Of a stretch of DNA of 64,000 nucleotides, positions 8,980-18,296 are shown in pieces. The notes under the pieces were generated by a model. The model was given only the letters and a program-made list of their open reading frames with translations. It did not search any database and was not told where the DNA came from. The DNA comes from an uncultured Saprospiraceae bacterium (lineage in GTDB: Bacteria; Bacteroidota; Bacteroidia; Chitinophagales; Saprospiraceae): positions 17,647-81,646 of the forward strand of contig CALFWW010000121.1 in the NCBI GenBank assembly GCA_937928575.1, in the 5' to 3' direction. Each line of letters starts with the position of its first letter. Positions within the stretch are counted from its first letter, which is position 1. A program made the position numbers and the translations under genes.

Positions 8980-10029
8980 TTAGCGATGCTCAACTGGTTT
9001 ACTTTTAGAGACTAATTTGTTGGAATTCATCTCAACATGATCTCTTCTTGTTCGAAAAATATCAATCGCTGCATATATCGCTTTTTGCATCGACATATGG
9101 TTTGCCTTATTTTCTCCAGCGATATCGAAACCAGTTCCATGATCCGGCGAAGTTCTCACTTTTGTCAAACCTGCAGTATAATTGACTCCATTACCAAAAG
9201 ACAATGCTTTAAAAGGAATCAATCCTTGATCATGATACATGGCTAAAATTCCATCATACTTTTTGAATTGACTAGATCCAAAAAATCCATCAGCGGAGAA
9301 GGGACCGAAACATAAGATTCCTTTTTTCTTCGCTTCAACCAGAGCTGGTCTGATAATTTTTTCATCTTCCTCTCCTATTACCCCATCATCACCAGCATGT
9401 GGATTTAATCCAAATACCGCAATCGTTGGTCGCTCAATTCCGAAATCTTTTTTCAAAGATTCGTTCATGATGTTCAATTTCTTTTGAATTAATTCTTTGG
9501 TAATTTTGGAAGCCACATCTTTTAATGGAACATGATCCGTAACCAACCCCACTCTCATATCATCATTTACCATGAACATCAAACTTTCTTTTCCGAATTT
9601 TTCGGTCAAGTAATCTGTGTGACCAGGAAAATCAAAACCTGCCTGGCTCATTGCTTTTTTATGAATTGGGGCCGTCACCAATGCATCGATATATCCGTTT
9701 TCCAAATCATTAATTGCTTGTTCTAAAGAAATTTTTGCAAACTTTCCACCTTCAGAACTCATTTTTCCTAACGCTATATTTATATCATCTTGCCAGCAAT
9801 TGACAACATTGATTTTATCCATGTAAGGACGTTCCGCGCTTTTTAGGTTTTGAAATTGAAAGGAATCAATTCCTGTTACATTTTTGTGATAAGAAACTAC
9901 TTTGGATGAACCATAAATAATTGGTGTACACTGATTCAAAATCAATGGGTTTACCAGTGCTTTGATAATTACTTCCAATCCAATACCATTCATATCTCCA
10001 ATGGTAATTCCAACTTTTATCTTTGACAT
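8980..10029 (-). CDS. pdxA: 4-hydroxythreonine-4-phosphate dehydrogenase (PdxA)
   Basis: 349 residues, the normal length. It catalyses NAD-dependent oxidation of 4-phosphohydroxy-L-threonine in the DXP-dependent vitamin B6 pathway. Visible family motifs are 'GITIGDMNGIGLEVI' at the N-terminus, 'TAPIHKKAMSQAGF..PGHTDYL' with a metal-binding His, 'GLNPHAGDDG' with the second His, and 'MYHDQGLIPFK' with the third. The C-terminal 'VRTSPDHGTGFDIAG' is also conserved. The gene begins 15 bases after pepA ends and is probably co-transcribed with it. Confidence 0.95.
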   Translation of the reverse strand: MSKIKVGITIGDMNGIGLEVIIKALVNPLILNQCTPIIYGSSKVVSYHKNVTGIDSFQFQNLKSAERPYMDKINVVNCWQDDINIALGKMSSEGGKFAKISLEQAINDLENGYIDALVTAPIHKKAMSQAGFDFPGHTDYLTEKFGKESLMFMVNDDMRVGLVTDHVPLKDVASKITKELIQKKLNIMNESLKKDFGIERPTIAVFGLNPHAGDDGVIGEEDEKIIRPALVEAKKKGILCFGPFSADGFFGSSQFKKYDGILAMYHDQGLIPFKALSFGNGVNYTAGLTKVRTSPDHGTGFDIAGENKANHMSMQKAIYAAIDIFRTRRDHVEMNSNKLVSKSKPVEHR

Positions 10030-10044
10030 CTTAATTTTTTTGGC

Positions 10045-11478
10045 TTAATAGTTTTTGAGAAAATCAAACATTAATCGCACGCCGGCTCCTGTGCCTTCTT
10101 TTGTACGATATCCATCTGTTTTTTGAAGGTAAGCAGATCCTGCAATATCAAAATGCAACCATGGATAATCTGTGAAATGCTCCAGAAATTTTCCTGCAGT
10201 AATCATTCCAGCAGAAGAACCTCCAAGGTTTTTCAAATCTGCAATATTAGATTTTAATTGTTCACCATATTCTTTCCAAAGTGGTAATTCAATCAGTCTT
10301 TCATAGACACTGAATCCACTTTTTTCCATCTTTTGTTTGGTGGTTTTTCCGGCGTTACCCATGTAGCAAATTGCTTCCGGACCGAATGCTTTCATTGCAG
10401 AACCAGTTAAAGTTGCAAAATCCAATACCAATTCAGGTTTGTATTTTTTTGCATAATGCAATGCATCTGCCAATATCAATCTACCTTCAGCATCTGTGTT
10501 TAAAACTTCGACGGTGCTTCCACTGTGCATCGTAATCACATCACCTGGTACATACGCATCATTTCCAGGACGATTATCTGTTGAAGGAATCAAGGCTACA
10601 ACATGTAAAGGGAGCTTTGCATGACTAATCGCACTCATGGTTCCGATCACGGCGGCAGCTCCTGCCATATCACTCTTCATCATATCCATTGAGTTGGCCG
10701 TGGGTTTTAAACTTACACCACCTGTATCATAGACAATTCCTTTTCCGACTAAAACAATCGGCTTTTTATTGTTACATTTTTTAGGTTTCCATTCAAGGAC
10801 ATTGAAAGTAGGAGGAGAAATACTTCCCATGTTGACAGCCAACAATCCACCCATCTTCATTTTTATAATTTCTGCCTTTTTGTAAACTTTGACTTTGAAG
10901 CCACTTTTCTTTCCGATGGATTGAATCTCTTTACTCAATTGAGAAGCGGATAGATAGGATTGCGGTTCATTGACGAGATCTCTTGCCTTGCAAGTTGCAA
11001 AAAGGATGGCATTCAATTCATCAAATTGATTCATAGCAATGCTTTTACGTTCTATCTTAATTTGAGATAGTGTATTGCTTTTTCCCTTTTTATCCTTGAA
11101 GTATTTTAGAAACTGATAATTTCCGAGCATCATTCCCTCTACAAATTCGGAAGTCAAATCTAAATTGCATTCATTAACAATTGTGACTTCTTCGATTCTG
11201 TAATGGGATAAAAAACTTAGTAGATCATTTCCGGCTAATCTCGTCTCTTCTCGTGTGATATTATGATCACTGTGCTTTGCAAGAAATTGAATAATTACAT
11301 TTCGTTTTTCTTGTGGTATCAACACAGATGAAGATCCGTTTCTTGATACATTTTTAAACACCTTTATATCCGAGGAAGATAAATATTTATCTTGCCAGCT
11401 GTTGTTTTTTCGATCCGCTAAAATTACCAGGTCATCTGTTTTTCCAAAGGATTTGACAACCGTTAATTGAGTATTCAT
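10045..11478 (-). CDS. pepA: Leucyl aminopeptidase, M17 family
   Basis: 477 residues with a divergent N-terminal domain and a well conserved M17 catalytic domain. Metal-binding and catalytic signatures are 'VLVGKGIVYDTGGVSLKP', 'MKSDMAGAAAVIGTM' and the family signature 'NTDAEGRLILADAL'. It removes N-terminal amino acids from peptides in the cytoplasm using two divalent metals. It is the first gene of a two-gene leftward operon with pdxA. Its start is separated from rsmA, which runs the other way, by 157 bases that carry both promoters. Confidence 0.93.
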   Translation of the reverse strand: MNTQLTVVKSFGKTDDLVILADRKNNSWQDKYLSSSDIKVFKNVSRNGSSSVLIPQEKRNVIIQFLAKHSDHNITREETRLAGNDLLSFLSHYRIEEVTIVNECNLDLTSEFVEGMMLGNYQFLKYFKDKKGKSNTLSQIKIERKSIAMNQFDELNAILFATCKARDLVNEPQSYLSASQLSKEIQSIGKKSGFKVKVYKKAEIIKMKMGGLLAVNMGSISPPTFNVLEWKPKKCNNKKPIVLVGKGIVYDTGGVSLKPTANSMDMMKSDMAGAAAVIGTMSAISHAKLPLHVVALIPSTDNRPGNDAYVPGDVITMHSGSTVEVLNTDAEGRLILADALHYAKKYKPELVLDFATLTGSAMKAFGPEAICYMGNAGKTTKQKMEKSGFSVYERLIELPLWKEYGEQLKSNIADLKNLGGSSAGMITAGKFLEHFTDYPWLHFDIAGSAYLQKTDGYRTKEGTGAGVRLMFDFLKNY

Positions 11479-11635
11479 TATCGCTGAAACTTTATTTCAG
11501 AACAAAATTTGGGTAAAGATAAGGATATTACGAGACATAAACCGTTGATTGTTAAAATGATTACCCAAGTCTAGGGTGTTAATATCTGACTATAAAATCC
11601 ATTAATTGGACTAAATTGCGTCCTAAAACATCATA

Positions 11636-12418
11636 TTGAAGGCAAAAAAGTCATACAGTCAGCATTTTTTGAATAACGAGAGCATTGCTGAAAAGATCGC
11701 AAACGGGTTGGAATCGACTGATTTGCAAAGCAATGTGCTTGAAGTAGGACCAGGAAAAGGCGTATTGACCAAGTATCTTATTGAAAAATATGAAAACCTC
11801 ATGGTGGTTGAGGCAGATCGAGACATGGTTAAAATTCTCGACATTCATATGCCCAAATTGAGAGGAAAAATAATTCAAGAAGACTTCCTAAAATTGGATT
11901 TGTCGCATTATTTCAAGGATGAACCTTTTTCAATTATTGGAAATTATCCATACAATATTTCATCTCAAATTCTTTTTAAGATGTTGGAATATAGAAATCA
12001 AGTTCCAGAATTAGTGGGCATGTTTCAAAAAGAAGTGGCTGAGAGAGTGGTCGCTGGTCCAGGAAGTAAAACGTATGGAGTGGTCAGTGTTTTGGTGCAA
12101 GCATATTATGATGGGGAGTATTTATTTTCGGTAGAAAAGGGAAGTTTTACTCCACCTCCTAAAGTTCGTTCTGGAGTTATCCGCTTGACTCGAAAAGAAA
12201 ATCAAGAACTCGGTTGCGATTACAAAATCTTTAGAAGTGTGGTCAAACAATCTTTTGGTCAACGAAGAAAAATGTTGCGTAATACACTGAAATCTCTTTT
12301 TGCAAATGAAGAAATTCTAAAGCATCCTTTGTATCGATCAAGACCTGAGGATTTATCTGTCCAACAATTTGTTGACATTTCGAAATTGGTGCAGTCGGAT
12401 CGGGAGAAGCATTCTTGA
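11636..12418 (+). CDS. rsmA: 16S rRNA (adenine1518/1519-N6)-dimethyltransferase
   Basis: 260 residues. RsmA/KsgA dimethylates two adjacent adenines in the 3' end of 16S rRNA during small-subunit assembly. The protein starts 'MKAKKSYSQHFLNNE', followed by the SAM-binding 'VLEVGPGKGVLTKYL', the acidic 'VVEAD' and the catalytic 'IGNYPYNISSQI'. The C-terminal 'SFGQRRKMLRNTL' is also typical. The start codon is TTG at 11636; no in-frame ATG precedes the conserved SQHFL motif, so the TTG start is well supported. The gene stands alone, divergent from pepA. Confidence 0.95.
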   Translation: MKAKKSYSQHFLNNESIAEKIANGLESTDLQSNVLEVGPGKGVLTKYLIEKYENLMVVEADRDMVKILDIHMPKLRGKIIQEDFLKLDLSHYFKDEPFSIIGNYPYNISSQILFKMLEYRNQVPELVGMFQKEVAERVVAGPGSKTYGVVSVLVQAYYDGEYLFSVEKGSFTPPPKVRSGVIRLTRKENQELGCDYKIFRSVVKQSFGQRRKMLRNTLKSLFANEEILKHPLYRSRPEDLSVQQFVDISKLVQSDREKHS

Positions 12419-12513
12419 TTTATATCCCTATTTTAAGCTGTAAGTAATGTGCGCAATTTCCCACAATCTTTAGAGACAAAATTATGAATTCATTTGCTTG
12501 AGGAGCGACCGGG

Positions 12514-12544
12514 TTTAACTAATCCAAAAAACAAATTATCTTTG
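12514..12544 (+). promoter_or_regulatory. Candidate Bacteroidota promoter upstream of the YqeY gene
   Basis: TATCTTTG at 12537-12544 matches the TAnnTTTG -7 consensus of Bacteroidota. A TTTA at 12514-12517, close to the -33 TTTG box, lies 19 bases upstream. The predicted transcript would have a leader of roughly 60 bases before the ATG at 12613. Confidence 0.45.
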
Positions 12545-12612
12545 CACCAATTCTCGGGAACTAAATCCTGTGATTTCTCATTATATTATAGAACTTAAAA
12601 AATAATAAAGAT

Positions 12613-13059
12613 ATGAGCCTTGAAGCAAAAATCATGACGGACTTAAAGGAAGCCATGAAAGCAAAAGATCAAGCTGCATTGAGAAGTATACGTGCAGTAA
12701 AAGCAGAAATATTGAAATTCAAAACCAGTGGTACTGGTGCGGAATTGGATGAAGCTGCAGAGATCAAGCTATTGCAAAAATTAGTGAAGTCTAGAAAAGA
12801 CTCTTTGGAAATTTACGAGAAGCAAAGTCGTGAAGATTTGGCTGTAAAAGAACGTGAAGAAATCACTGTCATTGAAAAGTACTTACCTGCTCAAATGGAT
12901 GAAAGTGAATTGAAATCTTTCATTCAAGATATCATTACCAAAACTGGTGCTTCTTCTATGAAGGACATGGGTAAAGTGATGGGAATGGCTTCTAAAGAAT
13001 TAGCTGGAAAAGCCGATGGGAAGACTATTTCTGCGATGGTGAAGAACTTATTGGGATAA
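12613..13059 (+). CDS. GatB/YqeY domain protein
   Basis: 148 residues, all helical, matching the YqeY family that resembles the tail domain of the GatB amidotransferase subunit. Conserved elements are 'LKEAMKAKDQAALRSIRAVKAEI', 'LQKLVKSRKDSLEIYEKQSR', 'EKYLPAQM' and the C-terminal 'MGKVMGMASKELAGKADGK'. The family probably binds tRNA or assists a tRNA-dependent amidation or charging step, but its role has not been established. The ATG start is preceded by a good promoter and the gene is followed by a hairpin terminator, so it forms its own transcription unit. Confidence 0.88.
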   Translation: MSLEAKIMTDLKEAMKAKDQAALRSIRAVKAEILKFKTSGTGAELDEAAEIKLLQKLVKSRKDSLEIYEKQSREDLAVKEREEITVIEKYLPAQMDESELKSFIQDIITKTGASSMKDMGKVMGMASKELAGKADGKTISAMVKNLLG

Positions 13060-13085
13060 AATCGTTAGACATTATAACAATATAT

Positions 13086-13119
13086 GCACTGCTCAATTTT
13101 TTTGGGTGGTGCTTTTTTT
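13086..13119 (+). terminator. Terminator after the YqeY gene
   Basis: GCACTGCTC (13086-13094) pairs with GGGTGGTGC (13104-13112), with some G-T wobbles, followed by seven T residues. It also lies just beyond the stop of the convergent TrpF-like gene. Confidence 0.7.
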
Positions 13120-13127
13120 GTCTTGAC

Positions 13128-13772
13128 TCAGTTCTCTTCCAATAAATCAAAAACATCATCCAGCTCATCATAAGATTTCATCCCAATCTTTTCTTCCATA
13201 CCACCAGCAACACACAATCCATGCGGTTTCATTTCATCCAGAATTTGTGAAGTTTCATTGGCTTCAAAAGGGATATCTAAAATGACATTATTGTTTTTAC
13301 AAAAATCTTTCAAAATAGAAATGGAAAATGGCGGATCATTAAAAAACTCATTCCAACTCATTTTATATTTCTGAAAATCTAAAATATAGCAATCAACGAG
13401 GTCTATGTAAGGAGACATTTCACTTTCAAGATCTTCGACCCGAAGACCAGGCGTGACAACAATAGTCTTTTGTACCTTGATGCCTTCCAGTCCCATGATA
13501 TCTTGAATAGAATATTTCATACCCATTTCAGCGACATCAAAATCAATGAGTTTTTTCAAGTCTTTTATTTCCTCAATTGTCTGATTATTGAACTTAGCGA
13601 CTGTCTTCGGACCTTCTACCCAGCCAGTGATCGCCATCAACTTTGCAGGTTCCAAATAATCAGCGGATGCTTTATCCATGTCGTAGGTTAGCCAATTGGC
13701 TCCTCTGGCAGAAAAATATCTTGCATCTGTTAAATTATTTATACAGTTTGCTTTAATTCGTGTTTTTAGCAT
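13128..13772 (-). CDS. Divergent TrpF-like (phosphoribosylanthranilate isomerase-like) protein
   Basis: 214 residues. The N-terminal strand 'TRIKANCINNLTDARYFSARGANWL' resembles TrpF 'VKICGITNLEDA', and the C-terminal 'HGLCVAGGMEEKIG' resembles the phosphate-binding end of the barrel. 'DCYILDF' could hold the general acid Asp. The N-terminal Cys is displaced by one position compared with the catalytic Cys-Gly pair (Asn-Cys instead of Cys-Gly), and no other trp gene is nearby. True TrpF activity in tryptophan synthesis is therefore uncertain; it may be a paralog with another substrate. It is monocistronic and divergent from the alkyltransferase-like gene. Confidence 0.6.
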   Translation of the reverse strand: MLKTRIKANCINNLTDARYFSARGANWLTYDMDKASADYLEPAKLMAITGWVEGPKTVAKFNNQTIEEIKDLKKLIDFDVAEMGMKYSIQDIMGLEGIKVQKTIVVTPGLRVEDLESEMSPYIDLVDCYILDFQKYKMSWNEFFNDPPFSISILKDFCKNNNVILDIPFEANETSQILDEMKPHGLCVAGGMEEKIGMKSYDELDDVFDLLEEN

Positions 13773-13990
13773 GTAACAAAATTTTATTTGGGCTATTTCT
13801 GATTTGAAATTATTTTTCTATATTTTAATACACGAAATTTGAATAAAATTCGTTTTAAAGACACCTTCGAGTAGAATTTCTTGAACAACAAGGCCATAAC
13901 TTATGAATTTCAGCGCTTTAAATATAATTTGGAATAAAATATGCACTGAAAATTTTAGTTAACCACTCGAAGATACAACCAACCTTACTA

Positions 13991-14320
13991 TTGAGCAAAA
14001 CAAACTATTTCCAACTTGTTTATGAGGTGACTCGTCAAATCCCTTTTGGTCGCGTAAGTACCTATGGTGCCATCGCAGATTATCTAGCACTCGGATCCGC
14101 TAGAATGGTAGGATGGGCACTCAATAAAAGTTTTACAGCAGAAGGTGTTCCTGCTCATAGAGTGGTCAACCGAAAAGGCGAATTATCCGGTCGCAATTTT
14201 TTTCCAACACCGACATTGATGCAGCAGCTATTGGAAAACGAAGGGATAGAAATCATCGAACATAAAATCACTCATTTTGAATGTCTCTTCTGGCACCCCG
14301 AAGAACTAGATGAAACATAA
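13991..14320 (+). CDS. Alkyltransferase-like protein (MGMT-type DNA-binding, no acceptor Cys)
   Basis: 109 residues equal to the C-terminal DNA-binding domain of O6-alkylguanine transferases. 'IPFGRVSTYGAIA', 'SARMVGWAL' and the recognition segment are conserved. The alkyl-acceptor motif PCHRV is 'PAHRV', so the protein cannot take the alkyl group itself. Known alkyltransferase-like (ATL) proteins bind O6-alkylguanine lesions and pass them to nucleotide excision repair. The start is TTG at 13991. It is followed after 49 bases by the DUF922 gene on the same strand, which seems unrelated in function. Confidence 0.88.
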   Translation: MSKTNYFQLVYEVTRQIPFGRVSTYGAIADYLALGSARMVGWALNKSFTAEGVPAHRVVNRKGELSGRNFFPTPTLMQQLLENEGIEIIEHKITHFECLFWHPEELDET

Positions 14321-14369
14321 ATAAATTAGCAAGCCCAAAATATCGAGTCTGCTACAAAGAAAAAATAAT

Positions 14370-14951
14370 ATGAAACACACTTTAAAATTTTGGTACGGAC
14401 TCCTAGGAATCGCTTTCCTATTTTTTAGTACTAGTTCAGATAACCCCGAAGTAATTTATTGGACCCCTGACTATAAATTGACATGGGATGATTTTCAAGG
14501 GCATCCTAATTTCTCTCACAAACATATTTCTGCAATTACCTCATCAGGCATTGTTCATTACAAAGGATGTGACGATGGGTTGATCAAATATAAGATTCAA
14601 TCTTACTTCGAAAAAGATCATAGTTGGGTTAAGAATGAAGCACGCACGCCTCATCATCTTGCACACGAACAAATCCATTTTGATATCACCGAATTGTATG
14701 CTCGCAAATTGCGTAAAGCATTAAAGAAAAGACAGTTTGCTTGTGGACAGGAAGTAGAGTTTGATAATTTCGTTTTTGCTTTTTCTCAAAGTTGGCAAAA
14801 TGAACAACAGAATTACGATCTGCTTTCAAGACATAGTTTGGAAAAGAAACAACAACGCGAATGGTTTTACAGAATTGCAATGGAATTATCTTTATTGGAC
14901 GATTATGCTTCCGGGAGTAAAGAAGAAGGTGAATTTGAGAATGTAGAATAA
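14370..14951 (+). CDS. DUF922-type putative secreted zinc protease
   Basis: 193 residues with an N-terminal hydrophobic segment (residues 6-20) that serves as signal peptide or anchor. The start of the mature part, 'WTPDYKLTWDDFQG', is the usual opening of DUF922 proteins. The zinc motif 'HEQIHFDITELYAR' (HExxH with a downstream acidic residue) is complete. The family is widespread in Bacteroidota and is presumed to be periplasmic or outer-membrane proteases of unknown substrate. It contrasts with other protease-like proteins in this window that have lost the motif. Confidence 0.75.
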   Translation: MKHTLKFWYGLLGIAFLFFSTSSDNPEVIYWTPDYKLTWDDFQGHPNFSHKHISAITSSGIVHYKGCDDGLIKYKIQSYFEKDHSWVKNEARTPHHLAHEQIHFDITELYARKLRKALKKRQFACGQEVEFDNFVFAFSQSWQNEQQNYDLLSRHSLEKKQQREWFYRIAMELSLLDDYASGSKEEGEFENVE

Positions 14952-14978
14952 ACAAATACATTTTCACTAAATTATTTT

Positions 14979-16301
14979 CTAGATAAGTCCTCTAGATTTT
15001 AACTCCAAATACTTATTTACCGTATTCATAGACAAGTCTTCTGGAGAAGTAAGAATAGTCTGGATACCATACTGGCGAAGGATTTGAACCATCTGCTGTT
15101 TTTCGTAAATAAATTGTTGCGCAATGGTCTTGTGATAGATTTCTTGTGTTGATGTTGCTTCCTCTTTTGAAAACGCTTCTACTTCTGTATTTTTAAAAAA
15201 GATGACTACTAAGAGATGTAAATTATTGATACGTCTCAAAATCGGTAACACTCTTTCCATTCCATAGACACTTTCGAAATTGGTGAAAAGAAAGATGAGA
15301 CTTCTTCCTTTAATTAATTTGCGGGAAGCATGATATAGAATTTCATAATTCGCTTCTTTCTTGCGTTCCTTCTCATTGTATAGAGATAGAAGAATTTTGT
15401 TTAATTGATTTTGGGATCTTTCTGCTTTTAAGGTTGTTCCAATTTTGTCTGAAAATGAAATCAAACCCGCCTTATCATGTTTTTGTAAAGTGACATTGGC
15501 AATTACCAAACAGGAGTTAATCGCATAATCCATCAACGACATCCCATTAAAAGGCATCCGCATTACACGACTTTTGTCCAACAAACAGTACACTTGTTGA
15601 GAGCGCTCATCCTGAAACTGATTTACCATCAAAGAATTTCGCTTGCTACTGGCCTTCCAATTGATACTCCTAAAATCATCTCCTTGGACGTAGTTTTTGA
15701 TTTGTTCGAATTCGTAGCTCTGACCGATTCTCCTCATTTTTTTGATTCCCTGTTGATGAGAAGTTTGGTCAAATGCTTTCAAACTAAAATACTTCATTTG
15801 AATGATAGAAGGGTAGACCGGGACCATTTCTTCTTTCCCTAATTGCAATCGTCTTTGAATCAATCCTAAAAAAGTACTAATGAAAATATTAATATTCCCG
15901 AAAGAATACTCACCTCGCTCAATTGGTGTGATATCATAAGTAATTTCTTTTTCATCTTGTTTTTCAAGTACGGTGTCAATAGAAAAATCACGACGTTGCA
16001 ATTGGGCAGGCAATTCATCAATAATTGTTGTGTCCAATTTGTAATTAGAATTATTCTGAAGTTTTAGACGGATGATATTTTTATCGCCGAGGGAAAGTAC
16101 TTTTGGAAATGAACGTTTACATTTCACGTTGATGCCTTTGCCGAAAATCATTAGAAATTCAACCAAAGTAAGTGCTAGAGATATTACCAATGCGGTCTGC
16201 GCTACCGGAAATAAAAAGTAGAAAGGAAAGCTCAACATGAACAATCCAATTACTCCACCAAAAAGGAGAAAAAATTTACCAGAAAGATATAGGTTTTTCA
16301 T
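14979..16301 (-). CDS. DUF58 domain protein, membrane-anchored
   Basis: 440 residues with two N-terminal membrane segments (about 8-27 and 32-53). A beta-rich region follows. The DUF58 signature 'GDDFRSINWKASSKRNSLMVNQFQ' is near residues 207-230, shown here in parts only: 'GDDFRSINWKAS' and 'LMVNQFQ'. A von Willebrand A-like fold with 'LLDKSRVMRM' follows. DUF58 proteins are partners of MoxR AAA ATPases and are thought to act with them as metal-insertion or protein-folding chaperones. The gene follows the MoxR gene by 55 bases in the same direction. Confidence 0.88.
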   Translation of the reverse strand: MKNLYLSGKFFLLFGGVIGLFMLSFPFYFLFPVAQTALVISLALTLVEFLMIFGKGINVKCKRSFPKVLSLGDKNIIRLKLQNNSNYKLDTTIIDELPAQLQRRDFSIDTVLEKQDEKEITYDITPIERGEYSFGNINIFISTFLGLIQRRLQLGKEEMVPVYPSIIQMKYFSLKAFDQTSHQQGIKKMRRIGQSYEFEQIKNYVQGDDFRSINWKASSKRNSLMVNQFQDERSQQVYCLLDKSRVMRMPFNGMSLMDYAINSCLVIANVTLQKHDKAGLISFSDKIGTTLKAERSQNQLNKILLSLYNEKERKKEANYEILYHASRKLIKGRSLIFLFTNFESVYGMERVLPILRRINNLHLLVVIFFKNTEVEAFSKEEATSTQEIYHKTIAQQFIYEKQQMVQILRQYGIQTILTSPEDLSMNTVNKYLELKSRGLI

Positions 16302-16356
16302 TGTTGATCGTTAGGACGCAGGAGGATTTTTAAACATCAAATTCCCGATCTGGTCG

Positions 16357-17442
16357 TTACCTAGGTACTTCAATTTTCTTCAAGATATCTTCGATAACAG
16401 ATTTGCTATCATATCCTTCCATTTCTCTTTCTGGTGTTAAAATGATTCTGTGATTTAAAACCGGGTAAGCCACATATTGTATATCATCGGGCGTTACAAA
16501 ATCTCGACCACTCATGGCTGCGATTGCTTTGGATGCATGCATGATCGCTAAGGATGCACGAGGGGAAGCACCCAAAAACAAATCTCCATTATTTCTGGTA
16601 TTGTGAATGATAGCGGCGATGTAACGGACTAGTTCGTCTTTGATCATGACCTTTCCGATCAATTCCTGACACTCTTTTAAGTCAGTTGGCGTCAATACAC
16701 TTTGAACTTTTGCATTCAATTGGCTTTGGTCAGAACTTTTAAATCGATTCAAGATTTGTTGTTCTTCATCAATTGAAGGATATTCTAAATTGATCTTAAA
16801 AAAGAAACGATCCAATTGTGCTTCTGGCAATTTATAAGTTCCCTCTTGTTCGATTGGATTTTGAGTAGCAATCACAAAAAACGGAGGTTCCATTTTGTAG
16901 GTTGAACCATCCACTGTTACTTGTTGTTCTTCCATCACTTCAAAAAGTGCGGCTTGTGTTTTGGCTGGAGAACGATTGATTTCGTCAATTAAAACGAGAT
17001 TTGAAAATACCGGACCTTCCTTGAAGGAAAACTCTGAGGTCTTCATATTGTATACCGTCGTTCCTATCACATCTGTTGGCATCAAGTCTGGTGTAAACTG
17101 TATTCTTGAAAAATCAACTGACATGGCTCTTGCCATCATTTTAGCTGTCAGTGTTTTTGCAATTCCCGGCACTCCTTCTAACAATACGTGTCCATTGCAA
17201 AATAATGCTGCCAACATCAAGTCCATCATTTCTTGTTGACCGATAATCACCTTAGACAATTCTGATTTGACAGAAGAGATCGTGTTTTTTACCTTGCTTA
17301 AATTGATGGTATTTTGTTGCCAAGAATGGACCGGTGTACTGAAAGCAGAAGTTTCAACCTTCGGAGATGGGTTGTCAGTATTTGGTATTTTCAGATCATC
17401 AACTGGTTTTAGTTCGTTTTCGTTTGAATCTTCTAAGCTCAT
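16357..17442 (-). CDS. MoxR family AAA+ ATPase
   Basis: 361 residues. An N-terminal tail of about 55 polar residues precedes the ATPase core. Walker A is 'LEGVPGIAKT', Walker B is 'LVLIDEINR', sensor I is 'VIATQNP' and the conserved 'EQEGTYKLPEAQLDRF' follows. MoxR ATPases remodel or activate protein complexes together with DUF58/VWA partners. The DUF58 gene is directly downstream, so the two form the usual pair. No further BatA/BatB-type genes are seen next to them, so this is the short two-gene version. Confidence 0.92.
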   Translation of the reverse strand: MSLEDSNENELKPVDDLKIPNTDNPSPKVETSAFSTPVHSWQQNTINLSKVKNTISSVKSELSKVIIGQQEMMDLMLAALFCNGHVLLEGVPGIAKTLTAKMMARAMSVDFSRIQFTPDLMPTDVIGTTVYNMKTSEFSFKEGPVFSNLVLIDEINRSPAKTQAALFEVMEEQQVTVDGSTYKMEPPFFVIATQNPIEQEGTYKLPEAQLDRFFFKINLEYPSIDEEQQILNRFKSSDQSQLNAKVQSVLTPTDLKECQELIGKVMIKDELVRYIAAIIHNTRNNGDLFLGASPRASLAIMHASKAIAAMSGRDFVTPDDIQYVAYPVLNHRIILTPEREMEGYDSKSVIEDILKKIEVPR

Positions 17443-17583
17443 ATTGGAATTTCAGGTGATCAATGTGTGTTGTATTAACGCATTAAAAATACAGAAATTA
17501 TGTATCGAATACCAATTTCATTAAGAATTCGAAAACACAATAAGACACTAAAATTTCTCTATATAGGCCGAATGAGCTATTCG

Positions 17584-18255
17584 TTAAAACAATAGAATTC
17601 CAATACCAATATTATTTTCAAATATGTAGTGACTGTAGATACGCTTGTTAATTCGTGTCTGAACATTTTTTTCAAAGCTATCATTGAAAGTATCTAGTGA
17701 TCGGTCTCCCCAAGTCCATCCTACTTGTCCTGAAAAATTAACAAAAAATTTCTCTTTAAATATTTTTTTGATCCCAATTCCATAACCTGTATAAAAGGTT
17801 TTATGAACTACATCTTTAAAGGCGTCTTCTTGTGCGCTTCCAGTAATATACTTACCTTCAAAGTGATGATAAAAACCAAACGGTGCAAGCGAACCTCGCT
17901 TCATAAAATACTTATCATAGTGCAAGCAAATTGCAGTTACTTTTAATTTACTGAATTTAGATTGAAAATTGTCTTCACTGTCTCGGTAGTCAACACCAAT
18001 CCCTGTATTAAAAAAGTCGAAACCTAATCCAATAACACCAGACCTGCTAACAACGTGATTGAGTGTGAAGTTATGTCGATAAGATATACCCAAATTGTCA
18101 TAAGCGTACATTTTGTTATTAGTGGTTGGTCCGCCAACTGCGAGCATGTAAAAAAGATCGTATTCAATAAATGTCTTCTTCCCTAAATATCCAGGAGCTT
18201 GAGCATTCGCCAGACAAAAAGAAAAGAGGAACATTAAAGTGTATAAATATTTCAT
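17584..18255 (-). CDS. Secreted beta-rich protein, probable small outer-membrane barrel
   Basis: 223 residues with a signal peptide ending 'CLANA'. The sequence alternates in short amphipathic strands such as 'NLGISYRHNFTLNHV', 'VIGLGFDFFNTGIGVDYR' and 'GYGIGIKKIFKEKFFVNFSGQVGW'. It ends 'NIGIGILLF', with an aromatic last residue as in outer-membrane barrels. I do not recognise a named family. It follows the large M48 protease gene after 41 bases in the same direction, so the two may be co-transcribed. Confidence 0.6.
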   Translation of the reverse strand: MKYLYTLMFLFSFCLANAQAPGYLGKKTFIEYDLFYMLAVGGPTTNNKMYAYDNLGISYRHNFTLNHVVSRSGVIGLGFDFFNTGIGVDYRDSEDNFQSKFSKLKVTAICLHYDKYFMKRGSLAPFGFYHHFEGKYITGSAQEDAFKDVVHKTFYTGYGIGIKKIFKEKFFVNFSGQVGWTWGDRSLDTFNDSFEKNVQTRINKRIYSHYIFENNIGIGILLF

Positions 18256-18296
18256 GGTTGTTTGGTTGTATGGTCGATAAAGGTGGTTACTTCATT

